Shown here one piece after another: positions 16,165 through 24,919 of a DNA stretch of 64,000 nt; the stretch's first letter is position 1; the number at the start of each line of letters is the position of its first letter. The stretch lies in contig JBKDZW010000003.1 in assembly GCA_047971685.1 (NCBI GenBank), positions 46,443 through 110,442 of the forward strand, written 5' to 3'. Source of the DNA: JAJXWB01 sp047971685 (GTDB taxonomy: Bacteria > Pseudomonadota > Alphaproteobacteria > Rhizobiales > Beijerinckiaceae). The notes under the pieces are model-generated. The model did no database searches. It was not told the DNA's origin and was given only the letters and a program-made list of their open reading frames with translations. Position numbers and translations under genes: made by a program.

Positions 16165-17076
16165 ATGTGCGATACCTGCCCTACCCTGCTCGACAAGCTC
16201 CTTCATCGCGGGCTTCTCGTCGAAACCGGCATCGACGGCCTTTATGGCCGCAGCGGCCTGTTTGAAAAGGTGGTCGACGGTTTCGATCGCCTGATCTCAA
16301 GGACCGGCGCCGACCAGAACGCCGAAGTTCTGCGCTTTCCGCCCGGCATGAACCGTGCGCTGTTCGAGAAGAGCGGTTATCTGAAAAGCTTTCCGCAGCT
16401 TGCCGGCACGGTGCATTCCTTCGATGGTTCCGACAAGGACCACGCCGCGCTGCTCGATCGTCTCGCCGAGGGCCAGCCCTGGTGGGACAAGCAGGAGATG
16501 ACCGACATCGTTCTGACGCCGGCGGCCTGCTATCCGCTTTATCCGACAGTGGCCAAGCGCGGCCCCCTGCCGGAAGACGGGCTGATCTTCGATCTCAATT
16601 CCTATTGCTTCCGCCACGAGCCCTCGAAAGAGCCGACGCGCATGCAGATGTTCCGCATGCGCGAATATGTGCGGATCGGCACGCCCGACCAGGTCGTCGC
16701 CTTCCGTCAGAAATGGCTCGATCGCGGACAGGCGCTGATCAAGGGCCTCGGCCTTCCCTTCAATGTCGATGTCGCCAACGATCCCTTCTTCGGCCGCGCC
16801 GGCCGCGTAATGGCTTCGAGCCAGCGCGACCTCGGACTGAAATTTGAATTGCTGGTGCCCGTCAACAGCGAGGAAAATCCGACCGCCTGCCTGAGCTTCA
16901 ATTATCATCAGGATCATTTCGGCTCGACCTGGAACATTCGCACCGCGGCAAACGAAACCGCGCATACCGCTTGCGTCGGCTTCGGCATGGAGCGCGTGGC
17001 GATCGCCCTGTTCCGCCACCACGGGCTCGAAGTCGACAAATGGCCGTCCAAGGTGCGCGATGCGCTCTCCCTCTGA
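16165..17076 (+). CDS. Amino acid:[carrier protein] ligase (class II seryl-tRNA synthetase relative)
   Basis: A 303-residue catalytic core of a class II aminoacyl-tRNA synthetase without a tRNA-binding domain. Motif 2 appears as CFRHEPSKEPTRMQMFRMRE (from residue 148) and motif 3 as GFGMERVAIALF (from 272). Cys122, Glu167 and Cys270 are placed like the Cys-Glu-Cys zinc site of methanogen-type seryl-tRNA synthetases. Such proteins, described from Bradyrhizobium and Agrobacterium, activate a small amino acid (glycine or alanine) with ATP and load it onto the phosphopantetheine of a neighbouring carrier protein, not onto tRNA. Which amino acid is used here is not known. Its last 17 bases overlap the DUF1839 gene. 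Confidence 0.9.
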   Translation: MCDTCPTLLDKLLHRGLLVETGIDGLYGRSGLFEKVVDGFDRLISRTGADQNAEVLRFPPGMNRALFEKSGYLKSFPQLAGTVHSFDGSDKDHAALLDRLAEGQPWWDKQEMTDIVLTPAACYPLYPTVAKRGPLPEDGLIFDLNSYCFRHEPSKEPTRMQMFRMREYVRIGTPDQVVAFRQKWLDRGQALIKGLGLPFNVDVANDPFFGRAGRVMASSQRDLGLKFELLVPVNSEENPTACLSFNYHQDHFGSTWNIRTAANETAHTACVGFGMERVAIALFRHHGLEVDKWPSKVRDALSL

Positions 17077-18061
17077 GAGCGCGTTTGCGCCCCACATAAA
17101 TCCCGACGCCTACAAGTCCAGCGCGCTGCACGATCCCGCACGCGACTGGCCGCAGACCAATTGCTATATCGACCTCTGGATCGAAGCGGTTTTTTCGCGC
17201 AAGCTTTCGCCCGAAGCGATGCTCGGCTGCACGGCGACGCTCGATTTCGAAGGCGACCAGTTCACCTTCTTCAAGCCTTCGTTCGACGATCTCGAAAGCC
17301 TCTACGGTTTCAGCATCCGCGAATTGTCGATCTACGACGACGTTGCAGGCCATCTTGTCGAACAATGCGCGCGCGGGCGCCTCGTTCTGATGGAAGCCGA
17401 TGCGTTCCACCTGCCCGATACGCGCGGCGTCTCCTATGGTCTGGAAAGCTCGAAGACGACAATCGGCGTCAACCGGATCGACCCCGATGCGCGGCGCATC
17501 GAATTCTTCCACAACGAAGGCTATTTTTGCGCGCAAGAGGCCGATTACGATGGGATCGTCGCCTTTGGCGCAGCCGACGGACGTCTCAAGCTGCCGCCTT
17601 ATGCCGAAATTCTGAAAGCCGATTTTCCCGCGCTCGACGCCAGGGACGCGCGCATCCACGCGCGAAAATTGTTGAGCCGCCATCTTGCACGCCGCCCCGT
17701 GCGCAATCCGATCGGCGCTTTCGCCGCCCGCCTGCCGCAACTGATCGAGCGGGCTGCTGCGCGCGAACCGGAATTCTTCCACAAGCTCGCCTTCAACTCG
17801 CTGCGGCAATTGGGCGCGAATTTCGAGCTCATGGGCTCCTGCCTCGCCTGGCTTGGCGAGCGCGACGAGTTTGCCGCGGAAATCGAGAATTGCGCCGCAA
17901 TTTCGAGCGGCGCCAAAGCCGCGCAATTCCTGCTTGCGCGCGCCATCGTGCGCAACAAATCCGTCGGGCTCGACGCACCCCTGGCCGCGCTCTGCGAGAC
18001 TTACGACCGATTGTTCGACGGGCTGGCGCGGCGGGAAAGCGCGCAGCGTCTGGCCTCCTGA
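17060..18061 (+). CDS. DUF1839 family protein, possible BtrH-like cysteine aminoacyltransferase
   Basis: A 333-residue protein of the DUF1839 family, which I know as a companion of the amino acid:[carrier protein] ligases; its activity is unknown. Residues that could form a Cys-His-Asp triad are visible: Cys35 in QTNCYIDLWIE and His117/Asp120 in EADAFHLPDT. The segment LVLMEADAFHLPDT followed by a Tyr-rich turn resembles the N-terminal domain of BtrH, which moves an acyl group from a carrier protein to an amine. This would suit transfer of the loaded amino acid to an acceptor; it is a hypothesis. It starts inside the ligase gene and ends directly against the glycosidase start. Confidence 0.75.
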   Translation: MRSPSESAFAPHINPDAYKSSALHDPARDWPQTNCYIDLWIEAVFSRKLSPEAMLGCTATLDFEGDQFTFFKPSFDDLESLYGFSIRELSIYDDVAGHLVEQCARGRLVLMEADAFHLPDTRGVSYGLESSKTTIGVNRIDPDARRIEFFHNEGYFCAQEADYDGIVAFGAADGRLKLPPYAEILKADFPALDARDARIHARKLLSRHLARRPVRNPIGAFAARLPQLIERAAAREPEFFHKLAFNSLRQLGANFELMGSCLAWLGERDEFAAEIENCAAISSGAKAAQFLLARAIVRNKSVGLDAPLAALCETYDRLFDGLARRESAQRLAS

Positions 18062-20479
18062 ATGTCTACCGCGATGCGGCCATCCGCCCGATGGTTTATG
18101 GCCATCGGCGAAGCCGGCGCGGCATCCACGCCGGCGCAAGCCGACAATCTTGAATTCCTGCCGGCCAGCGTTCCCGGAACCGCCGCGCAAGCCTTGATGA
18201 ACGCCGGGCGCTGGTCGTGGGACGACCCCGTTCCGCTCGACGACCGTGACGTCTGGTTTTGCACGGAAATCGAAGGCGCAGGCCCGCATACCCTGCTTTT
18301 CGAGGGACTTGCGACTTTTGCGGAAGTCTGGCTCGACGATAAAACGGTTCTGACAAGCCAGAACATGTTTCTCGCTCAAACCGTCGAGTGCGCGCTCAAG
18401 GGGCGCCATCGCCTGTCGATCCTGTTTCGCGCAACCAACGGCGCGCTCGAAGGGCGCAAAGGACGCGCGCGTTGGCGACCGCGCATGATCCAGCCCGCCC
18501 ACTTGCGCTTTGCGCGCACGTGCGCGCTCGGCCGCATGCCCGGATTTGCGCCCCCTGCCCCGCCGGTCGGGCCATGGCGGGCGGTGCGCGTGATCCCTGC
18601 CGGGCAGGATATATCGCCAGAAATTTCGACGTGGCTCGACGGCGAGGACGGGATGATAGAGATCGCCGTCATGCTCCCGGGCGACAGTGCGGCGCGTCTG
18701 TCGTGCGGCGAGGCGACGAGCGTTCTCAAAGAGAGGGGTCAAGGCGTTTTTGTCGGATCGCTGCGTCTGCCGGGCGTCGAAAAATGGTTTCCGCATACGC
18801 ATGGCGTCCCACGCCTGCATGACGTTTATCTGACGATTGCGGGCGAAACGACATTGGCGGCGCGCGTCGGCTTTCGCACGATCGATGTGGAGCGCGGCGC
18901 TGACGGACAGGACTTTGCGCTGCGGATCAACGGCCGCGATGTTTTCTGCCGGGGCGCGGTCTGGACGCCGCTCGATCCGGTTTCCCTGCGCGACGACCCC
19001 ATAGAGCTTGCGCGCACGATTGCGCTGGCGCGCGAGGCGGGCGTCAACATGCTGCGCGTCGGCGCGACCGGCGTCTACGAAACGAACGATTTCTATCGCG
19101 CCTGCGACGAAGCCGGCATTCTGGTCTGGCAGGATTTTCTCTTTTCCAATTTCGACTATCCCGCTGGCGACGCGCAGTTCGTCGCCTCTGTCGAAAGCGA
19201 GGCGCGCCAGTTTCTTGCACGCACCCGCGGTTCGCCCTCCATCGCCGTTCTGTGCGGCGGCAACGAGGTCTATCAGCAGGCCGCGATGATGGGCGTGGCG
19301 GAAGCCAATTGGCGTTCGCCGCTGTTTGAGGAAATATTGCCGGGCGTTTGCGCGGATGCGCGGCCCGATGCGATCTATGTCGCCAATTCGCCGTCCGGCG
19401 GCGGCCTGCCCTTTCAGGCGGACGCGGGCGTTTCGCATTATTACGGCGTTGGCGCCTATCGCCGTCCGCTTGAGGACGCGCGGCGCGCAAATGTACGCTT
19501 TGCATCCGAATGTCTGGGTTTCGCCAATGTTCCCGAAAGCCGCGCGCTCCGGAGAGATTTTGGCGCGGCGCCGCTTGCCTCGCCCCTGTGGTCGTCACGC
19601 ATACCGCGCGATCAGGGCGCGATGCAGGATTTCGAGGGGGTGCGCGATCATTATATCGGCCTTCTCTACGGTCGGGATCCCGAGCGTCTGAAGCGCGAGG
19701 AACCCGCGCGCTATCTCGATTTTTCGCGCGCCTGCGTCGCCGAAGTCGTCGAAGCGACAATAGGCGAATGGCGCAGGCCGCAATCGACCTGCGCCGGCGC
19801 GCTTGTCTGGTTCTGGAGGGATTTGTGGGCGTCGAGCGGCTGGGGCGTTCTCGACTGGACCGGGACGCCGAAATCGCCGTGGTGGGCGATGCGCCGCGCC
19901 TTCCGGCCCCGGCAGGTCTTGCTGAGCGACGAGGGCGTCAACGGTCTCTTCGTGCATTGCCTCAACGAAAGCGCGGATCTGTTTCGTGGGCGTCTCGTCT
20001 TGCGCTGCTATCGCGAGGGGAAGATTGTCGTCATGAGCGCAGAGCGTGAGATCGAGATTGCGCCGCGCGGCGCCTTGACCTTGCGTGATTGCGATCTCTG
20101 GGGCGCATTTTTCGACACGGCCTATGCCTATCGCTTCGGCCCGCCCTCGCATGATGCAAGCTTCGCCGCGCTCATCGACGATACAGGCGAGACAATCGCG
20201 GAAGCCTGGCATTTCCCGCTCGGACGCGCGGCGGCGCTCACCGCGCCCGAGCTGACGGTCTCAATCATCCGCGATGCGCAAGGCCATGGCCTGCGCATCG
20301 AGGCCGCCGGCGTCGCGCAATCCCTCAAAATCGAGGACGAACGGCTGACCCCCACCGACAATTGGCTGCATGTCGCGCCGGGCGCCCCGAAAATCCTGCG
20401 TTTTCTCGAAAAAGAGGGATCGCCGCGCGGAATTGTCGCGACGCTCGATGGTCCCGCCATATCCTATCGGACGGATTGA
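18062..20479 (+). CDS. Glycoside hydrolase family 2 protein (beta-mannosidase-like)
   Basis: An 805-residue glycosidase-like protein with the family 2 order: N-terminal sugar-binding-like domain (LLFEGLATFAEVWLDD, about 80), immunoglobulin-like domain, then a TIM barrel. The acid/base glutamate is Glu402 in CGGNEVYQQ and the likely nucleophile is Glu483 in FASECLGF. NMLRVGATGVYETNDFYRAC and GILVWQDFLF are beta-mannosidase-type stretches. No signal peptide is seen, so it acts in the cytoplasm. ATG directly follows the stop of DUF1839 with no gap, tying it to the carrier-protein pathway. It may trim or build (by transglycosylation) a glycoside that carries the amino acid; the substrate is unknown. 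Confidence 0.87.
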   Translation: MSTAMRPSARWFMAIGEAGAASTPAQADNLEFLPASVPGTAAQALMNAGRWSWDDPVPLDDRDVWFCTEIEGAGPHTLLFEGLATFAEVWLDDKTVLTSQNMFLAQTVECALKGRHRLSILFRATNGALEGRKGRARWRPRMIQPAHLRFARTCALGRMPGFAPPAPPVGPWRAVRVIPAGQDISPEISTWLDGEDGMIEIAVMLPGDSAARLSCGEATSVLKERGQGVFVGSLRLPGVEKWFPHTHGVPRLHDVYLTIAGETTLAARVGFRTIDVERGADGQDFALRINGRDVFCRGAVWTPLDPVSLRDDPIELARTIALAREAGVNMLRVGATGVYETNDFYRACDEAGILVWQDFLFSNFDYPAGDAQFVASVESEARQFLARTRGSPSIAVLCGGNEVYQQAAMMGVAEANWRSPLFEEILPGVCADARPDAIYVANSPSGGGLPFQADAGVSHYYGVGAYRRPLEDARRANVRFASECLGFANVPESRALRRDFGAAPLASPLWSSRIPRDQGAMQDFEGVRDHYIGLLYGRDPERLKREEPARYLDFSRACVAEVVEATIGEWRRPQSTCAGALVWFWRDLWASSGWGVLDWTGTPKSPWWAMRRAFRPRQVLLSDEGVNGLFVHCLNESADLFRGRLVLRCYREGKIVVMSAEREIEIAPRGALTLRDCDLWGAFFDTAYAYRFGPPSHDASFAALIDDTGETIAEAWHFPLGRAAALTAPELTVSIIRDAQGHGLRIEAAGVAQSLKIEDERLTPTDNWLHVAPGAPKILRFLEKEGSPRGIVATLDGPAISYRTD

Positions 20480-20497
20480 ACGCGCAAACGGGACATC

Positions 20498-20986
20498 ATG
20501 GACATGCGCCTGCCAGATCCCCTGTTTTCCACCTGCGTCCAGGAAGACTGGATCGATTACAACGGCCATATGAACGACGCCGCCTATGCGCGCGTGTTCA
20601 GCCTGTCCGTCGATCGGCTGATGGCGGAAATCGGACTTGACCAGGCAGGACGCGATCGGTCGAGCCTGACGATCTACACGCTCGTCATGACCATCCATTA
20701 TCTGCGCGAAGTTCATCTTGGCGAGAACCTTGCCGTCGTCGGCCGCATTCTCGATCACGACAGCAAGCGTCTGCGTCTGTGGTTCGAGATGCGGCGCGCC
20801 GATGGCGAGACCGCCGCGTTGAACGAGCAGATATTGCTGTGCGTCGATCAATCCGGCGACAAGCCGCGCGCTGCGCCTTTTGCGCGGGAACAGGCGGCGC
20901 GCATCCGCGCCTTTCACGCAAGCCAGGCCCGCCTGCCCATGCCGGAAAAAGCCGGACGCGGCATCAGTCTTGGTAAGGCGGAATAG
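20498..20986 (+). CDS. Hot-dog fold thioesterase
   Basis: A 162-residue 4-hydroxybenzoyl-CoA-thioesterase-type protein. DWIDYNGHMNDAAYARVFS (from residue 18) is the family's active-site stretch with the catalytic aspartate-like position. It closes the carrier-protein operon, 18 bases after the glycosidase, and might release an acyl or aminoacyl group from the carrier or from CoA, a proof-reading or product-release role that is inferred. Its 3' end overlaps the convergent glycosyltransferase gene by 23 bases. Confidence 0.82.
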   Translation: MDMRLPDPLFSTCVQEDWIDYNGHMNDAAYARVFSLSVDRLMAEIGLDQAGRDRSSLTIYTLVMTIHYLREVHLGENLAVVGRILDHDSKRLRLWFEMRRADGETAALNEQILLCVDQSGDKPRAAPFAREQAARIRAFHASQARLPMPEKAGRGISLGKAE

Positions 20987-21596
20987 GAATATCCAGAGCC
21001 GCGAGGCGCGCGAGATCGGCGGGCGTATCGATGTCCCAGATCTCTGCGGGCTCGGCCCATGCCAGACCCAGCTTCGCCAGACGCGCGCGGGTGAGCGCCA
21101 TCACATTGTCTGCACCCCATGGCATGTCGACAAAAATTTCGGGGACCGGCCGCTCCAGGGCGACCAGCCCGTAACCGCCATCGACGGTTGGCAGAAAAAC
21201 AGCCGGATACCTTCCAAGATTTTGCGCGCAAATATGCAGCAGCGGCGCACTGATTGCCGGACAGTCCGCGCCCATCAACAGCACGGGCCTCTGCGTGCGC
21301 AAGAAAATGTCATGCATGCGCACGCCCAGATCGCCTTCGCATTGCGCATGAAGCGCGACGTGATAATCTTTCGCGCATTCCGCAAAGAAGGGATGATCGG
21401 GGCCGGGATCGCACCAGAGCGCGCCCCGCATGCCCGTGGCGGCGATGGCGGCAAGCGCACGGCGCGTGAGAATGGCGTGCATCTGCGCTGCGCCCGTTGC
21501 GCCGAGTTCCGGGATCAGCCGGGTCTTGGCCATGCCCGGCTCCGGCGCGCGCGCCATCAATGCAATTGCAACATCAAATATCATGCGCATATCCAT
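20964..21596 (-). CDS. TIGR04282/DUF2064-type glycosyltransferase
   Basis: A 210-residue GT-A-like nucleotidyl/glycosyl transferase. Visible marks are ALMARAPEPGMAKTRL (nucleotide-binding start), LLMGADCPAIS (acidic metal motif, about residue 107) and the C-terminal WDIDTPADLARL. The family is often called arsenosugar biosynthesis glycosyltransferase from gene context elsewhere, but its real substrate is mostly unproven and no arsenic genes are seen here. Three in-frame ATGs lie within the first five codons. It overlaps the upstream TIGR04283 gene by 23 bases, so the pair is one unit. Confidence 0.82.
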   Translation of the reverse strand: MDMRMIFDVAIALMARAPEPGMAKTRLIPELGATGAAQMHAILTRRALAAIAATGMRGALWCDPGPDHPFFAECAKDYHVALHAQCEGDLGVRMHDIFLRTQRPVLLMGADCPAISAPLLHICAQNLGRYPAVFLPTVDGGYGLVALERPVPEIFVDMPWGADNVMALTRARLAKLGLAWAEPAEIWDIDTPADLARLAALDIPIPPYQD

Positions 21597-22353
21597 AAAT
21601 CCGCGCGAGCGCAGCGGGATCGGCGCCGCAAAAATAGGCCAGACGCAAGCGCCACATCAAGTACACCGTGCGCCAAAAGCCATTGCGATCCCAGCGCCTG
21701 CCCGAGGTCGAGACCCTTGCGGCAAGGCAAAGCGGCGCCGACAGGCGCTTCAACGCTTTCGACAGGGCGATGTCCTCCATCAGGGCGATGGCGGGAAAGC
21801 CGCCGATGTGGCGAAAGGCCGCCCGCGTCACGAACATGGCCTGATCTCCCGTCGCTATGCCGGTTGCGCGCGAACGCAAATTCATGAGCGCCGCCACCAC
21901 GGGCAGAAGCGGATGCGCGCCGAGAATGCGAACATCGAAGCGCCCCCACACAGGGCCTGCGGCAAGGCCGGCGCGAACGAAACGCAGAGCGTCCGAAGGA
22001 AGGGCCGTGTCGAGGTGGAGAAAAAGCAGGATGTCGCCGGAAGCCAGCGCGGCGCCGGCGTTCATCTGTGCGGCGCGCCCGCGCGGGGCGACGACCAGGC
22101 GATCGCAAAAAGGCGTCGCGCGCTCCTGCGTTTCGTCGACGCTGCCGCCGTCGACGACGATCACCTCCGCATCTTGCGCGCGAAGAGGCGCAAGCGCGGC
22201 AAGGCGACCAAGCACGTCGCCAGCTTCATTGAGCACCGGCACGATGATCGAAACCCGCGCGCCGCGCCCGCCCGTCCGTAACGACGTCGCCGCGCCAGGC
22301 CCGAAGGCCGAGCCCGCTTTTCCGGATCGGGCCTTCACACCACGACGGATCAT
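21574..22353 (-). CDS. TIGR04283-type family 2 glycosyltransferase
   Basis: A 259-residue GT2 enzyme. After a basic N-terminal leader comes VSIIVPVLNEAGDVLG (about residue 34), VIVVDGGSVDET (about 64), RAAQMNAGAALASGDILLFL (about 92) ending at the HLDT metal motif, and GDQAMFVTRAAFRHIGGFP with MEDIALSKALK as the acceptor-site acidic motif. A hydrophobic tail suggests membrane association. It is paired with the TIGR04282 gene as in many alphaproteobacteria and cyanobacteria; the product is not established. Confidence 0.83.
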   Translation of the reverse strand: MIRRGVKARSGKAGSAFGPGAATSLRTGGRGARVSIIVPVLNEAGDVLGRLAALAPLRAQDAEVIVVDGGSVDETQERATPFCDRLVVAPRGRAAQMNAGAALASGDILLFLHLDTALPSDALRFVRAGLAAGPVWGRFDVRILGAHPLLPVVAALMNLRSRATGIATGDQAMFVTRAAFRHIGGFPAIALMEDIALSKALKRLSAPLCLAARVSTSGRRWDRNGFWRTVYLMWRLRLAYFCGADPAALARIYGYAHDI

Positions 22354-22549
22354 GCTGCGATGCTACCACAATCGCCGCCCCGCCAGAGACAGGCCGGCCC
22401 TGCCCGATCCCGACCGCCCCGAACGGAGACAATTGGCGTCGTTCCAGAGAAATGTCGAACAATCCCCATGCCACGCGCTTGATTATCTGGCAGCTTAGGC
22501 TAGGTTGCGCGAAAAAGGCTGACCAGAAAGGTCACGGGGAGGTTTGCGC

Positions 22550-23297
22550 GTGAGTGGGGAATATGTCCTCGAAACCGAGGGCCTGACAAAAGAATTTGCA
22601 GGTTTCACAGCCGTCAACGATGTCAATCTGCGCGTGAAGCGGGGATCGATTCACGCATTGATCGGGCCAAACGGCGCAGGCAAGACGACCTGCTTCAATC
22701 TGCTCACCAAATTCCTTGAGCCGACACGCGGGCGCATCCGCTACAATGGCCGCGACATCACATCCGCCAAGCCCGCCGATATTGCGCGCAAGGGGCTTGT
22801 GCGCTCCTTCCAGATTTCCGCCGTCTTTCCGCATCTGACCGCTCTTGAGAACGTGCGTGTAGCGCTTCAACGCGAGCGCGGAAACTCCTTTGATTTCTGG
22901 CGTCCGAAATCCGTGCTCAACGCCTATAATGCGCGCGCCCGCGAACTGCTCGACAGCGTCGGCCTGCTCGAATACGCTACGACGATTGCGGTCGAAATGC
23001 CCTACGGCCGCAAGCGTGCGCTGGAGATTGCGACCACGCTGGCGCTTGAGCCCGAGATGATGCTGCTCGACGAGCCGATGGCCGGCATGGGGCATGAGGA
23101 CATCGACAAGATCGCCGCGCTGATCAAGCGCGTCTCGGCCAATCGCACCATCTTGATGGTCGAGCACAATCTCAACGTCGTCGCCAATCTCTCGGACACG
23201 ATCACCGTTCTTACGCGCGGACAGGTTCTGGCGGAAGGCGATTACGCGACGGTTTCAAAAAATCCGGAGGTGCGCCAAGCCTATATGGGAGCCGGAG

Positions 23298-23305
<8 letters not shown>
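22550..23305 (+). CDS. livG: Branched-chain amino acid-type ABC transporter ATPase (LivG)
   Basis: ATP-binding subunit of 251 residues. Walker A is GPNGAGKTTCFNLLT, the signature is PYGRKRALEIA (the degenerate form normal in LivG) and Walker B MMLLDEPMAGMG. The GTG at 22550 was chosen because GGGGAGG ends seven bases before it; a TTG at 22544 lies too close to that site. It is first of four overlapping or near-contiguous transporter genes, with a 196-base leader that I could not resolve into promoter elements. Confidence 0.9.
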
Positions 23306-24014
<709 letters not shown>

Positions 24015-24027
24015 GGAACACTCGGCC

Positions 24028-24918
24028 ATGATGATCCCCCTTTTGAACATTCCCACGCAGGCACTGTTCGGCCAGCTTCTGCTCGGCCTCATCAACGGCG
24101 CCTTCTACGCCCTGCTCAGCCTTGGGCTCGCCGTCATCTTCGGCATGCTCAACATCGTCAATTTCGCGCATGGCGCGCTCTATATGGTCGGCGCCTTCGT
24201 CGCCTATTTCCTGCTCAATCTGGCGGGCCTCAACTATTGGTGGGCGCTTCTGCTGGCGCCGATCCTGGTGGGGCTGGTCGGCGTCATCATCGAACGTACG
24301 ATGCTGCAACGGCTTGCAGGGCTCGACCATCTCTACGGCCTGCTGCTGACCTTCGGCCTCGCTCTGATCATTCAGGGCCTGTTCCAGAATTATTTCGGTT
24401 CTTCGGGCCTGCCTTACGAGATTCCCAATCTCCTCAAGGGCGGCCAGAATCTCGGCTTCATGTATTTGCCCAATTATCGCGCATGGGTGGTGGCGTTCTC
24501 GCTCGTAATATGTCTCGCCACCTGGTACGCGATCGAAAAGACCAAGCTCGGTTCCTATCTTCGCGCTGCAACCGAGAACCCAGGCCTGGTGCGCGCCTTC
24601 GGCGTCAATGTGCCGATGATGATTACCCTGACCTATGGGTTCGGTGTCGGCCTTGCCGCTCTGGCGGGCGTGCTGTCTGCGCCGATCAACCAGGTCCGCC
24701 CGCTCATGGGCGCCGAATTCATCATCGTCGTCTTTGCAGTCGTCGTCATTGGCGGAATGGGTTCGATCATGGGCTCGATCGTCACCGGCTTTGCCCTCGG
24801 CGTGGTCGAAGGCCTGACCAAAGTCTTCTATCCCGAGGCGTCGAACACCGTGGTCTTCGTCATCATGGCGATCGTGCTGCTGATCAAGCCTGCTGGTCTC
24901 TTCGGAAGGACTGCCTGA
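24028..24918 (+). CDS. livH: Branched-chain amino acid-type ABC transporter permease (LivH)
   Basis: Inner-membrane permease of 296 residues. GAFYALLSLGLAVIFGMLN and NFAHGALYMVGAF near the N-terminus, and GMGSIMGSIVTGFALGVVEG near the C-terminus, are the typical LivH stretches. The ATG at 24028 follows GAGGA; a longer in-frame reading upstream only covers livF in another frame. It pairs with LivM one base downstream. Confidence 0.9.
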   Translation: MMIPLLNIPTQALFGQLLLGLINGAFYALLSLGLAVIFGMLNIVNFAHGALYMVGAFVAYFLLNLAGLNYWWALLLAPILVGLVGVIIERTMLQRLAGLDHLYGLLLTFGLALIIQGLFQNYFGSSGLPYEIPNLLKGGQNLGFMYLPNYRAWVVAFSLVICLATWYAIEKTKLGSYLRAATENPGLVRAFGVNVPMMITLTYGFGVGLAALAGVLSAPINQVRPLMGAEFIIVVFAVVVIGGMGSIMGSIVTGFALGVVEGLTKVFYPEASNTVVFVIMAIVLLIKPAGLFGRTA

Positions 24919-24919
24919 C

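Noticed and set aside
16898..19438. Minus-strand open frame of 846 codons opposite DUF1839 and GH2
   Set aside because: It is low-complexity Arg/Ala/Gly without motifs, and the plus strand carries family signatures and coupled starts.
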